Assembly: GCA_020200235.1 (NCBI GenBank)
Contig: JAIVJC010000134.1
Location: 25,875-89,874, forward strand
Direction: 5' to 3'
Source of the DNA: Acidobacteriota bacterium
GTDB lineage: Bacteria > Acidobacteriota > Blastocatellia > Pyrinomonadales > Pyrinomonadaceae
DNA length: 64,000 nt
The notes beneath the pieces are model-generated. The model was not told where the DNA came from. It did no database searches and saw only the letters and a program-made list of their open reading frames with translations. Positions 55,266-64,000 of the stretch are shown in pieces. Made by a program: the position numbers and the translations under genes. Within the stretch, counting starts at the first letter, position 1; every line of letters starts with the position of its first letter.

Positions 55266-58200
55266 ATGAAGTCTGTCAGGTTCGGCGGGACGCCCGCCAG
55301 GGGTTCGGTCGTGAGATTGCTGGCGCTCGCCGTGGCGTGCGCCCTCGTCGCCGCCGCGGTCGTCGGACTGCTGCCGGGCGCGTCGGCGCAGCAGAAGTCG
55401 GGCGCGGGGTCGAAGCTCCCGGGCTCGTTCACCGGCGCGTCGAAGGGCTCGCCCGTCGCCGGGAGCCGGGAGAAGTCCAGGGCGTCGGGCGCGAAGGCGT
55501 TCTCGACGCCCGACGGCGTGAGCCCGCTAGTGTTGGGCTGCCCGACCCCCCCGGTACAGCTCACGACGTTCCCGCAGACCGTCAACAGCACGCTCTCGTC
55601 GGGCGACTGCACGCTCCCCGACGGCTCGTTCTTCGAAGCCTACACCTTCCAGGGCACGGCGGGTCAGCAGATCGTCATCACGATGAAGTCGCTGAACTAC
55701 GACCCGAACAACGCGGCGACGCTCGACCCGTACCTCTTCCTCATGCGACCGGGCGAGACGACCATCTCGAACGATCCGAACGTCACCATCCAGGACGACG
55801 ACGGCGGCGGCTTGCCGAACGCGCGCATCCCGTCGGCTGACTCGCCGGGCTTCACCGGCACGCTCCCGACGACCGGGACCTACACGATCATCGCCAACAG
55901 CTTCGACGCCGGCGAGACCGGCCCCTACACGCTCTCGCTGGCGGGACCCTGCGCCCCCCAGCAGGTGGCGATCACGCCCGTCGCCGGCTCCCCCGTCACG
56001 ACCAGCGGCACGCTCACCAACAACGACTGCACGCTCGACGACGGCTCCTTCTACGACGTCTTCACTTTCCAGGGCACTGCGGGTCAGCAGGTCGCCATCG
56101 CGATGAACTCCACCGCCTTCAACCCGTTCCTCTTCCTCGTGGGACCGGACGGCGACGAGCTGTTCAGGGATGACACCAACGCCCCCCACGCGGCCTCGAC
56201 GCGGCTCCCGCCCGGCTCGGGCTTCGTGCGCCTGCCGCAGACGGGCACCTACCGCATCATCGCCAACTCGTTCAGCGCGGGCGCGACCGGCAATTACACC
56301 GTAGTGCTCGATCTCAGCACCACCAACTGCCCGTCGAGCCCGATCACGGTCGGCACGCCGGTCAGCGGCTCGCTCGCGACGACCGACTGCAAACTGCCCG
56401 CCGACGCGTCCTTCATCGACGTCTACACCTTCAGCGGCACGGCGGGTCAGGCGATCAGCATCTCGATGACCTCCAGCGCCTTCGACACGTACCTCTTCCT
56501 GCTCACGCCGGGCGGTTCCGTGCTGGACGCCGACGACAACGGGGGCGGCGGCACCAACGCGCGCATCCCCGCGGGCAGCGGCACGCTGACGCTGTCCTCT
56601 TCGGGGACCTACACGATCTACGCCAACTCGGCGGCGGCGGGTCAGACCGGCGCTTACACGCTCACGCTCACGGGCACGCAGACCTGCACCTACTCGCTCC
56701 CCACCGCGAGCCGCACGGTGACGGGCAGCGGCGGCACGTTCACCAACAACTTCACGACGCAGGCGGGGTGCGCCGCCCCGACCGTCACGAGCAACTCCGC
56801 CTTCATCACCGGCACCTCGGCGACCGTCGACGCCGCCGGCAACGGCACGTTCAACTACACGGTGCAGGCGAACGCGTTGACCTCGCCGCGCTCCGGCACG
56901 CTCACCGTCGGCTCGCAGACCTTCACGGTCACGCAGGACGCCGCGTCGTGCGACGTGGCGATCTACCCGCCCGTCCAGCCCTTCACGCAGGGCGGCGGCA
57001 CGGGGCGCTTCACCGTCTTCCCCGCCGGGGCTTGCTCCTGGACGCCTTCGACCTCGACGCCCTGGATCACGATCACCTCGCCCACGGGGGCGACCACCGG
57101 CACGGGGCGCGTGCGCTACACCGTCGCCCCCAACACCACCTCGGCGACGCGCACCGGCTCGATCGTCGTCGGCACGCGCACCTACATCGTGACGCAGACC
57201 TCCACCGCGACCACCCCGCAGGTGCAGTTCAGCAACGCGACCTACTCGGTTAACGAGAACGACGCGTCGAAGTCGATCACCGTCACCGTCTCGCGCATCG
57301 GCGACGTGGCGGGCGCGGCGACCATCGAGTACCGCACGATCGACGATCCGGCGATCGTCCCCTGCGATCCCAACGATCCGAACGCGGTCCCGCAGCGCGG
57401 GAAGGCATTCGCCCGCTGCGACTACTCGACGAACCTCGACACGCTGACCTTCGACATCGGTCAGACCGTCAAGACGTTCACCATCCCGCTCATCAACGAC
57501 ACGCACGTCGAGGGCAACGAGACGTTCCAGATCGCGCTCCAGAACCCGCAGGGCGCGGCCGCCGGCTCGCAGCAGACCGCCACCGTCACCATCGTGGACG
57601 ACGACACCGCGCAGTCGAACACGAACCCGATCAACCAGACGCCGCTCTTCATCCGGATGCAGTACCTCGACTTCCTCTCCCGCGAGCCCGAAGGCGGCGA
57701 GCCGTGGTCGGCGGTCATCAACGGCTGCCCGAACCCCTTCAACACGAACAACGCCGACACGGCTTCGACGAACTGCGACCGCATCAAGGTGTCGGCGGCG
57801 TTCTTCGGCTCGGACGAGTTCAAGGTCAAGGGCTTCTTCGTCTTCCTCTACTACAAGGTCTCCTTCGGCGCGCAGTCGAACCCGAACTACGTGCCGCAGT
57901 ACGACGAGATCGCGCCCGACATGAGGCGCATCACGGGCGTGAGCACGGAGGAGAGGATCGACAAGACGTTCAACTTCGCGGAGGACTGGGTCACGCGCAC
58001 GGCGTTCGTCAACCGCTACGGCTCGAAGACCAACGCGCAGTTCGTCGACGAGTTGCTCGCCAACGTCGGGGCTTCTTTGACGAGCCCCGATCCGGTCTCC
58101 GGCGAGACGCGCAACTCGCTCGTCGCCGCGCTCGACTCCGTGACGAAGACGCGCGCGCAGGTCCTGCGCATCATCGTCGAGAGCCGCGAGGTCAACGACC

Positions 58201-58391
58201 TCCAGCTCAACCCCGCCTTCGTCGCGATGCAGTACTACGGCTACCTGCGCCGCACGCCCGACCCAGGCGGCTACGTGGCGTGGCTCAACACGATCAACCC
58301 GCCCGTGAGCGCCAACCCGCGCGACATGGTCAGGGGCTTCCTCTACGCGGACGAATACTTCCTCCGCTTCGGACCGAACGTCCGGCAGTAG
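55266..58391 (+). CDS. Secreted multidomain protein: PPC x3, BACON x2, Calx-beta, DUF4214
   Basis: 1041 residues from the ATG at 55266, preceded by GAGAGG; signal peptide about 1-42. Three pre-peptidase C-terminal domains in a row, each opening with a DCTLPDGSF-like block and YTFQGTAGQQ (about 90-225, 226-355, 356-475). Then BACON-type Ig domains (about 478-660, SGTLTVGSQTFTVTQ), a Calx-beta domain (about 662-785, ending ATVTIVDDD), and a DUF4214 helical region (about 795-1040, MQYLDFLSREPEGG, MQYYGYLRRTPDPGG). No catalytic domain: probably a surface adhesin or matrix protein. A good terminator follows. Confidence 0.88.
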   Translation: MKSVRFGGTPARGSVVRLLALAVACALVAAAVVGLLPGASAQQKSGAGSKLPGSFTGASKGSPVAGSREKSRASGAKAFSTPDGVSPLVLGCPTPPVQLTTFPQTVNSTLSSGDCTLPDGSFFEAYTFQGTAGQQIVITMKSLNYDPNNAATLDPYLFLMRPGETTISNDPNVTIQDDDGGGLPNARIPSADSPGFTGTLPTTGTYTIIANSFDAGETGPYTLSLAGPCAPQQVAITPVAGSPVTTSGTLTNNDCTLDDGSFYDVFTFQGTAGQQVAIAMNSTAFNPFLFLVGPDGDELFRDDTNAPHAASTRLPPGSGFVRLPQTGTYRIIANSFSAGATGNYTVVLDLSTTNCPSSPITVGTPVSGSLATTDCKLPADASFIDVYTFSGTAGQAISISMTSSAFDTYLFLLTPGGSVLDADDNGGGGTNARIPAGSGTLTLSSSGTYTIYANSAAAGQTGAYTLTLTGTQTCTYSLPTASRTVTGSGGTFTNNFTTQAGCAAPTVTSNSAFITGTSATVDAAGNGTFNYTVQANALTSPRSGTLTVGSQTFTVTQDAASCDVAIYPPVQPFTQGGGTGRFTVFPAGACSWTPSTSTPWITITSPTGATTGTGRVRYTVAPNTTSATRTGSIVVGTRTYIVTQTSTATTPQVQFSNATYSVNENDASKSITVTVSRIGDVAGAATIEYRTIDDPAIVPCDPNDPNAVPQRGKAFARCDYSTNLDTLTFDIGQTVKTFTIPLINDTHVEGNETFQIALQNPQGAAAGSQQTATVTIVDDDTAQSNTNPINQTPLFIRMQYLDFLSREPEGGEPWSAVINGCPNPFNTNNADTASTNCDRIKVSAAFFGSDEFKVKGFFVFLYYKVSFGAQSNPNYVPQYDEIAPDMRRITGVSTEERIDKTFNFAEDWVTRTAFVNRYGSKTNAQFVDELLANVGASLTSPDPVSGETRNSLVAALDSVTKTRAQVLRIIVESREVNDLQLNPAFVAMQYYGYLRRTPDPGGYVAWLNTINPPVSANPRDMVRGFLYADEYFLRFGPNVRQ

Positions 58392-58416
58392 CCGGGCGGG
58401 GAGAGTCACACGACGA

Positions 58417-58458
58417 AGCCGGGGCGCGTGCTCGCATCGCACGCGCCCCGGCTTTTTT
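58417..58458 (+). terminator. Terminator of the multidomain surface protein
   Basis: Perfect 14-base stem (58417-58430 with 58440-58453), nine-base loop, then a TTTTTT tract. It lies 26 bases after the stop codon. Confidence 0.9.
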
Positions 58459-58486
58459 CTTCTTGAGTTCTTAATGGCAGCAGTTG

Positions 58487-58573
58487 AACGATGAAGTATG
58501 AACGATGAACGATGAACGATGAACTGAAGGCAGTTGCTCTCGCTTCATCGTTCATCGTTCCTACTTCATCGTT
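58487..58573. repeat. Heptamer inverted repeat, AACGATG type (second copy)
   Basis: Left arm from 58487 has AACGATG, AAGTATG and three more AACGATG units. The right arm 58544-58573 on the other strand has AACGATG, AAGTAGG, AACGATG, AACGATG. It uses the same unit and the same AAGTAGG variant as the locus at 21320, so the two are close relatives. It lies between convergent genes after a complete terminator. Confidence 0.75.
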
Positions 58574-58594
58574 TGATTCGTCCTCTTGTCCGGG

Positions 58595-58686
58595 GACGCG
58601 CCGGGCGTCGTCGCCGTGAAGCTCATGTTGGGGGCCTCTTCACGCGACGACGCCCGGCGCGTCGGACGGGGCGCGTCGCCCCGTCC
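58595..58686. repeat. Two adjacent hairpins before the FecR gene end
   Basis: First hairpin: arms 58595-58621 and 58638-58663 pair along about 26 bases with one bulged base. Second hairpin: perfect 10-base stem 58664-58673 with 58677-58686 and a CGT loop. Neither has a T tract on the minus strand. They lie 28 bases beyond the stop of the minus-strand gene at 58714. Confidence 0.65.
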
Positions 58687-58713
58687 AAACTCGACTGAGG
58701 GACGACCGCCGAC

Positions 58714-61014
58714 TCAGTCGTTCGTCGGCGGTCGCTCGCGCGTCGGCTTCGCCGACTCGCGCGCGGGCTCGCTCTTCGACGGCGGGGGCGCCGACTTCTC
58801 CTCGCGCTGCGGGGGCGGCGACGAAGGTCGCTCCTCACGCGGGGGCGGCGACTGACGCTCCTCGCGAGGCGGGGGCGACTGACGCTCCTCGCGCTGAGGC
58901 GCGGGTGGCTCTTCGCGGCGCGACGGGTCGGGTCGCTCGTAGCGCGGCGCGGGCTCCGCGCGGCGTTCGGGCTCGCGGCGCTCGACCGGCGGCTCGCGCC
59001 GCTCGACGGGCGAGGGCTTGTATTCGGGCCGCTCGCGGCTGCGCTCCGGCATCGCGGGTCGCGACTCGCGTGCGTCGGGTTGAGTGGGGCGCTCGTAGGG
59101 CGAGAGGGTCTTGTCGCGCTCGCCGCCATCGCGCCGCTCGCGGTCGGCGGGCTTGGTCTTGCGCTCCCCCTCGCCCGCGCCGGCGCCGCCACCACCATCG
59201 CGCGTTCGCGTGTCCTCCGAGTCGGGCGTCGGACGCACGGGTCGGATCGTGCGCTTCGGATCGTCGCCGCCGTTCTTCTCCCCGCCCGCCTTCTCGCCGC
59301 GCGCGTCGTTCGGGTTGTTCGTCGCGTCGGGCACGCGGATCGGTCGCGACGGTCTCGCGACCGCGCCCGTCGCGCGCGCGTCGCCTCCGACGTTGCCGCC
59401 GCTCGTGCGGCGCACGGGGTCTGCGCCGTTCACGTCCTTGAACGAGTCGCCGCCCTTCGCGCCTTTGGTCACGGCGGGCTCGCGGTTGTCGAGGATGCGC
59501 GCGCGGCGCAGCGTCTCGTCGAGCGCGACGCCAGCCTTGCGCGACGCCGCGCCGGTCGGTCGCTCCGCGACCTTGAGCGTCGGGACGCCCGCCGCGTCGC
59601 CGCCGCGCGCGGCCATCCCTGCGCGCTTGCTCTCGCTCAGGCGATCGCGCAGGTTCGCCATCCCGCCCTCGCCCTCGACGGGGCGGACGGCGAGGCGACC
59701 GCGCACCGGATCGGTCGCGAGCGCGAGCTTCGCGGCGCTCACGTCCGTCGGTTGCGGGCGCACGTTGCCCCTGCCGAAGTCGCGCGCCGGGAGACCGGAG
59801 ACGGCACGCGCCCAGATCGGGTTGACGCGCTTGATGTCCGCCAGCTCCTTGCGCTGACGTGCCTCGATCCGGTTGCGGTCGCGCGCGCGCCGCCAGAAGT
59901 TCGACTGCGGATCGGAATGGTGGTAGGGGAGCGGGTACCAGCAGACGTGATTGCCGAAAGAGAGGTGGACGTTGACGAAGGCGACGAGCGCCGGACGCCA
60001 CCAACTGCGGTGGCGGTAGCCGTAGTAGCCGCGCGGAGCCCAGCTCCAATAATTATCGACGTAGACCCAGCGACCGTAGTGATAGGGAGCCCATCCCCAC
60101 GGCTCGTCGCCGACCCACGTCCAGCCGTAGGGCGGGCACCAGCTCCAGTGACCGTAGCGGTACGGAGCCCAGTCGTAATAGTTGTTGATGACGGTCGTGC
60201 GCGGCCGCCAGACGTAGCCGTAATCTCTCGTCTGCACCCAGTCGCCGTAGGCGTCCAGCTCCTCGCCGCCGACGACCTGATTGTCGTAGTAGCGCTCGCG
60301 GTCGTCGTAGCGCAGGCGCGCGAGGAGGTGGCGCTCGCGCTCGTCCACCCACGTGTCCCAGTTGTCGAACGGGCGCAACTCGGAGAACTCCCATTCAGCC
60401 TCGTTCGATCCGTCGCGGAAGACCGACTCGGCGACGCGACCGTCGCGCACGGTGAAGCCGGAACTTTCCGAGTAGAGTCGGGCGCGCCCGCCCTCGCGCA
60501 CAGAGACCCGCACCCTGCCGTCCTTGTCCACGTCGAGCCGGTAGAGACCCTTCGCCTGCGCGGCGACGGTGGTGGCGGGCGCGTCGATCTCGAAGTACTC
60601 GCGATCGCGCTCGAAGCGCGCGAGCCTCAGGGTCGCGGTGCCTTCCGGCAGACTGAGCGCGACGCCCTCGCTCCTCAGCGTGACGATGTCGAGCGTGGCG
60701 TACTCGCCGACGCGGACGAAGTTGCGCGAGTCGATCTGGATCTCGACGCGCGAGCCGGAGCCCGTGGCGAGCCGGTCGCCCTCGACGAGCGGCGTGTTGA
60801 GGGTGGCGCGCTCCCACTTGTCCGAGCCTGAGCGGCGCAGGCTCACGTCGCCCGCGAGCAGGCTGATGCGCGCCACGCGCGCCGTCTCCTCGTAGGCGTA
60901 GTCGTCGTCGCTCAATAGTTCGTCGTCGGCGAAGGCGACCGAGGAGCAGAGGTGGAGGGCGGTGAGTAGAAGCAAGAGAGAGAGGGCGGAGGTGACGAGA
61001 GTTCTGTAGCGCAT
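58714..61014 (-). CDS. FecR domain / DUF6600-like protein with charged low-complexity tail
   Basis: 766 residues, signal peptide about 1-29. FecR-like beta domain about 45-215 (RISLLAGDVSLRRSG, TPLVEGDRLATGSGSRVEI), then a Trp/Tyr-rich region about 225-350 (YGDWVQTRDYGYVWRP, WAPYRYGHWSWCP, GWAPYHYGRWVYV) that fits the DUF6600 family. From about residue 540 to the end it is disordered, with many RR, PERR and REERQSPPP repeats. Probably an exported envelope protein; no sigma or anti-sigma partner lies nearby, so a classical FecR signalling role is unlikely. Confidence 0.8.
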   Translation of the reverse strand: MRYRTLVTSALSLLLLLTALHLCSSVAFADDELLSDDDYAYEETARVARISLLAGDVSLRRSGSDKWERATLNTPLVEGDRLATGSGSRVEIQIDSRNFVRVGEYATLDIVTLRSEGVALSLPEGTATLRLARFERDREYFEIDAPATTVAAQAKGLYRLDVDKDGRVRVSVREGGRARLYSESSGFTVRDGRVAESVFRDGSNEAEWEFSELRPFDNWDTWVDERERHLLARLRYDDRERYYDNQVVGGEELDAYGDWVQTRDYGYVWRPRTTVINNYYDWAPYRYGHWSWCPPYGWTWVGDEPWGWAPYHYGRWVYVDNYWSWAPRGYYGYRHRSWWRPALVAFVNVHLSFGNHVCWYPLPYHHSDPQSNFWRRARDRNRIEARQRKELADIKRVNPIWARAVSGLPARDFGRGNVRPQPTDVSAAKLALATDPVRGRLAVRPVEGEGGMANLRDRLSESKRAGMAARGGDAAGVPTLKVAERPTGAASRKAGVALDETLRRARILDNREPAVTKGAKGGDSFKDVNGADPVRRTSGGNVGGDARATGAVARPSRPIRVPDATNNPNDARGEKAGGEKNGGDDPKRTIRPVRPTPDSEDTRTRDGGGGAGAGEGERKTKPADRERRDGGERDKTLSPYERPTQPDARESRPAMPERSRERPEYKPSPVERREPPVERREPERRAEPAPRYERPDPSRREEPPAPQREERQSPPPREERQSPPPREERPSSPPPQREEKSAPPPSKSEPARESAKPTRERPPTND

Positions 61015-61729
61015 GGGACGCTCCTTCTTTTTCAGACTGGGCGGGACGAGGGCTCATCCGGCGCGCCGGGGAGACGAATCGGAGAGCCGGGTCTCGGAAA
61101 TTTTTTTCTCTGTGCCCGGAGAGAAATTCTTTGCGAGGTAATTTTCCGTCTGGGTGGAGAGGCGCGGAGCAAGGGGCGTGCCCGCACGTTGCGAAGAGAT
61201 TGCGAACGGGAGAGGTGCCCGTTTTCCCCAGAAAAATCGAAGTTCGCCGGCTCGCGCCCGACCGAGATGGTGCAGACGAAGCACTATATCGTGTGGGCGC
61301 GTGCGAGTGCGAGTGCGAGCTCGTCATCCGAAAAAAGATCGGCGGCGGCGCGCGGCTCAAGTTTTCCTCAAGTCGGCCCGCGTAGGATGCACACAGAAGC
61401 GGGGGCGAGAGGCTCTCCGGGACGCAGTTCCTCCACTTTTGGCGCAGGCTTGGAGCCGCTGGGTGGGAATCGAGAAGGCGTCCGGGACGGTCTCGGGCGA
61501 CGCCTGTCATTGATGCGCGTCAGCGTCAAAGGGGGATGACAGCGCCGCCGCCCTCGCGCGCGTGAGCCGCCGGACGTTGGGGGACGTCCGGCGGCTCACG
61601 AATTTTTCCGCGCGCGCGCGTCTGCCGCCGAGCTCTCTACGAGGTTCGATAGTATTTCCGGAATCGGGTTATGCTTCCCGTCATCTTTAGTTTAAGGATC
61701 GCCGCCCTAAAATTTTTCGGGAGGATGAC
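61015..61729. other. 715-base intergenic region before the last receptor
   Basis: Separates divergent genes. No coding sequence is supported: short frames here lack ribosome sites and family likeness. It holds the orphan terminator listed next and several GCGAGT-type short tandem repeats near 61300-61320. No confident promoter was found. Confidence 0.5.
61561..61608 (+). terminator. Orphan terminator or attenuator upstream of the receptor
   Basis: Perfect 17-base stem (61561-61577 with 61584-61600), loop TGGGGG, followed by AATTTTTCC. No plus-strand gene ends upstream, so it would stop a transcript started within 61015-61560: either a leader of the receptor gene at 61730 or a small RNA. Confidence 0.65.
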
Positions 61730-64000
61730 ATGAAGATCACACGACTCGCCGCGCTCGCCGCGGCGTCGGCGTTCGCCCTGCTCCTGCTGTGCGCCCCGCT
61801 CGCCCCCGCCGTAGCGCAAGCCGCGCGGGCGACGGTCACGGGCACGGTCAAGGATCAGTCCGGCGCGGCTGTGCGGGACGCGCGCGTCTGGCTCGTCAAC
61901 ACGCAGCAAGCCGTGATGCGCTCGGCGCGGTCCGACTCCGCCGGCGCGTTCCGCTTCGAAGGCGTGCAGCCCGGCAGCTACGAGCTGCGCGTGGCGCGCG
62001 CCGACTTCGACAGCCGCCGCGTGCCCGTGCGGGTTGCGGCGGGCGAGGCGGTGGACGTGCCCGTCACGCTCGAAGTCAACCGCTTCAGCGAGCGCGTGAC
62101 GGTGACGGCGGAGACGGGGCAGGTCATGGATCGCGAGCGCGTCGCGCAGCAGGTCAACGTCATCAACGAGAGCTCCATCCAGCAGCGCGCAACGGGCGTG
62201 CTCGCGCAGGTCGCCGACGAGGAGGTCGGCGTCAACCTCCAGCGCACGAGCCCGACCATCGGCGGCATCTTCGTCCGCGGCGTGACCGGCAACAAGGTCG
62301 GCGTCTACGTCGACGGCGTGCGCTACACCACGTCCGCGCAGCGCGGCGGCATCAACACCTTCTTCAACATGAACGAGCCGTCGTCGCTGCGCGCCGTCGA
62401 GATCCTGCGCGGACCGAACTCGGCGCAGTACGGCTCGGACTCGCTCGGCGGCACGCTCCACCTCATCTCGCGCACGCCCGGCCTGGGCGGCGCGACGCCC
62501 GAGTGGCACGGCGAGCTGAACACGCACTTCACGAGCGCCGATCTCTCCTACGGCGGCAACACCCTTCTGTCCTACGGCTCGCGCCGCTTCGGGGCGCTCT
62601 TCAACCTCGCCGGCCGGCGCGTCAACACGCTGCGCGCGGGCGGCGGCGTCGACCGCCACTCGTCGGTCGAGCGCTTCCTGGGTCTCCCGTCGAGCGTGTT
62701 GGGGACGCGCCTGACCGACACGGCGTTCACGCAGTACGGCGGCACGGTTCATTTGAACTACGCGCCGACCGTCGATCAGCAGTTCGTCTTCCACTACCAG
62801 CGCAGCCAGCAGGACGGCGGCAAGCGCTACGATCAGACCGTCGGCGGCGACGGCAACCTCATCTCCGATCTCAAGAACCTGATGCTCGACTTCATGTACG
62901 GTCGCTACATGAAGCAGGGCGTCGGCTTCTTCGACAACGCGTCCGCCACCTTCTCCTACAACATCCAGCGCGAGGAGCGCGTCAACCAGGGCGGGCGCGG
63001 CAACCCCTTCGCCGCGATCACGCACCAGCCGGAGCGCACGAAAGTTTTCGGCATGAGCGCGTACGTGGACAAGCAGCTGACGCGCCACAACACGATGCTC
63101 TTCGGCGGCGACTTCTACGAGGAGCGCGTGCGCACGCGCTCCACCACGGTCGATCCGGTCGCGAACACGTCGGTCTTCTCGCGCGGGCGCGTCCCCGACG
63201 GCGCGCACTACACGACGAGCGGCGTCTACGCGCAGGACGTGCTCGACGCCGTGCCGAATCACGTGCGCATCAGCGGAGCCGTGCGCTACAACTGGGCGAA
63301 CTACCGCTCGCGCTCGGGCAACTCGCCGATCGTGAACGGTGCGCGCCTCTTCCCCGACGACTTCCTGAGCGCGCGCGACGTCTCGGGCCGTCTCGGCGTC
63401 GTCGTGACGCCGGTCGAGTCCCTTAACCTCTTCTTCAACTACAGCCGGGGTTTTCGCGCGCCGAACATCACAGACCTCGGCACGCTCGGTCTGGTCGGCA
63501 ACGGCTTCGAGGTCAACGCGACGGACGCCATCGCGCTGGGCGGCCTCGTCGGCACGACCGCCGACGCGAACGCCCGCTCGTCGGGTCGGGCGGTCTCGCT
63601 CCTCAGGTCGGAGAACAGCAACAGCTACGACGGCGGCTTCCGCTTCCACACGCGCCGCTTCGACACCGACCTGACCGTCTTCCAGAACGACATCGAGAAC
63701 GCCATCGGGCAGTCCACGCTGATCCTGCCCGCGGGCGCGGCGGGGCGCTTCCTCGGCGATCAGCGCATCACGACGCAGCTCGCCTCGGGCGCGGTCATCG
63801 TCCCGCTCTCGACCAACCCCGTGCTGGTGAGAACGAACTTCGGCGACGCGCGCTACCGCGGCCTCGAATACACCCTCGACGCGCGGCTCACCGACACGCT
63901 GCTCTTCGGCGGCAACTTCACGATGATCCGCGCCGAGGATCGCGCCAACGGGCTCCCGCCCAACATCGAGGGCGGGGTGCCGCCCGCGACCGGCTTCCTG
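61730..64000 (+). CDS. TonB-dependent receptor with carboxypeptidase-regulatory N-domain, 3' end outside window
   Basis: Open to the end of the window; 757 residues visible. The ATG at 61730 follows GGGAGGA. Signal peptide about 1-31, a carboxypeptidase-regulatory domain about 34-118 (VTGTVKDQSGAAV), then a true plug domain about 135-245 (IFVRGVTGNKVGVYVDGVRY, EILRGPNSAQYGSDSLGGTL), followed by barrel strands with the receptor motif FNYSRGFRAPNITDLG. This is the siderophore/vitamin-type receptor layout rather than the Oar type of the other two. The cargo cannot be told from sequence. Confidence 0.9.
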   Translation, partial: MKITRLAALAAASAFALLLLCAPLAPAVAQAARATVTGTVKDQSGAAVRDARVWLVNTQQAVMRSARSDSAGAFRFEGVQPGSYELRVARADFDSRRVPVRVAAGEAVDVPVTLEVNRFSERVTVTAETGQVMDRERVAQQVNVINESSIQQRATGVLAQVADEEVGVNLQRTSPTIGGIFVRGVTGNKVGVYVDGVRYTTSAQRGGINTFFNMNEPSSLRAVEILRGPNSAQYGSDSLGGTLHLISRTPGLGGATPEWHGELNTHFTSADLSYGGNTLLSYGSRRFGALFNLAGRRVNTLRAGGGVDRHSSVERFLGLPSSVLGTRLTDTAFTQYGGTVHLNYAPTVDQQFVFHYQRSQQDGGKRYDQTVGGDGNLISDLKNLMLDFMYGRYMKQGVGFFDNASATFSYNIQREERVNQGGRGNPFAAITHQPERTKVFGMSAYVDKQLTRHNTMLFGGDFYEERVRTRSTTVDPVANTSVFSRGRVPDGAHYTTSGVYAQDVLDAVPNHVRISGAVRYNWANYRSRSGNSPIVNGARLFPDDFLSARDVSGRLGVVVTPVESLNLFFNYSRGFRAPNITDLGTLGLVGNGFEVNATDAIALGGLVGTTADANARSSGRAVSLLRSENSNSYDGGFRFHTRRFDTDLTVFQNDIENAIGQSTLILPAGAAGRFLGDQRITTQLASGAVIVPLSTNPVLVRTNFGDARYRGLEYTLDARLTDTLLFGGNFTMIRAEDRANGLPPNIEGGVPPATGFL

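Noticed and set aside
55527-58442. 971-codon minus-strand open frame under the multidomain surface protein
   Set aside because: Same antisense effect in GC-rich DNA; composition is almost only R, V, A, G and E with no domain.
59080-60831. 583-codon plus-strand open frame opposite the FecR gene
   Set aside because: Mirror of the Arg/Pro-rich tail and the beta domain; the minus-strand protein has signal peptide and domains.
61390-61480. GGGACGCAGTTCCTCC resembling part of a c-di-GMP-I (GEMM) riboswitch
   Set aside because: The matching GGCAAACC-type strand, the GNRA tetraloop and the receptor GGTAGC segment are absent, so only a short chance likeness remains.
61131-61539. Several short plus-strand frames in the gap before the last receptor
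   Set aside because: No ribosome sites, overlapping frames in the same DNA, and no recognisable protein features.

Overview
The window is about 64 kb of GC-rich bacterial chromosome, most likely from an Acidobacteriota member, possibly class Blastocatellia. The pointers are two very large Oar-like receptors (carboxypeptidase-regulatory domain plus TonB-type plug and barrel), two VWFA-related proteins of the acidobacterial type, many secreted conserved hypotheticals, and a high load of secreted peptidases. I saw no rRNA, tRNA, CRISPR array, phage gene or transposase. Because GC is high, many long open frames lie antisense to the real genes; they are left out.

Layout. 1-10.8 kb: end of a TPR gene, Oar-like receptor, convergent VWFA gene, then a second Oar-like receptor behind a good sigma-54 (-24/-12) match. 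10.8-14.4 kb: a large exported protein and two tandem paralogous small exported proteins. 14.7-28.4 kb: a MoxR-type cluster (membrane protein, DUF4129, DUF4350, MoxR ATPase, DUF58, SpoIIM), interrupted by a four-helix-bundle (IVP) gene inside heptamer-repeat arms, an HTTM-like membrane protein, a zinc metalloprotease and an M61 peptidase. 28.4-37.5 kb: metabolic genes (PhzF-like, gamma-family PLP enzyme, MocR-type regulator, formiminotransferase-cyclodeaminase fusion, PilZ, SnoaL-like, glycosyltransferase, hydrolase) plus one decayed gene. 37.6-41.7 kb: secreted subtilase and two secreted unknowns. 42.0-43.3 kb: an aldehyde dehydrogenase pseudogene that has lost its catalytic core. 43.4-47.9 kb: aminopeptidase P, M48 protease, VWFA protein, DHH phosphoesterase. 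48.0-53.9 kb: a thiol-redox block (CcdA-TlpA-thioredoxin fusion with a one-base frameshift, two TlpA-like paralogs) and a ThiO-like oxidase. 54-64 kb: isocitrate dehydrogenase, a multidomain surface protein, a FecR/DUF6600-like protein, and a TonB-dependent receptor cut by the window end.

The most unusual signal is a family of intergenic inverted repeats whose arms are tandem 7-base units (GTGATGA, AACGATG, GTGACAG, GTTGTCC-like). Both arms of a locus use the same unit, but the unit differs between loci. Six loci lie in this window. One carries the IVP gene between its arms and sits inside the otherwise compact MoxR cluster. In three loci the heptamers supply the stop codon of a neighbouring gene or the start codon of the carried gene. 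This looks like a small mobile or amplifying element resembling cyanobacterial STRR heptamers, here linked to a four-helix-bundle protein.
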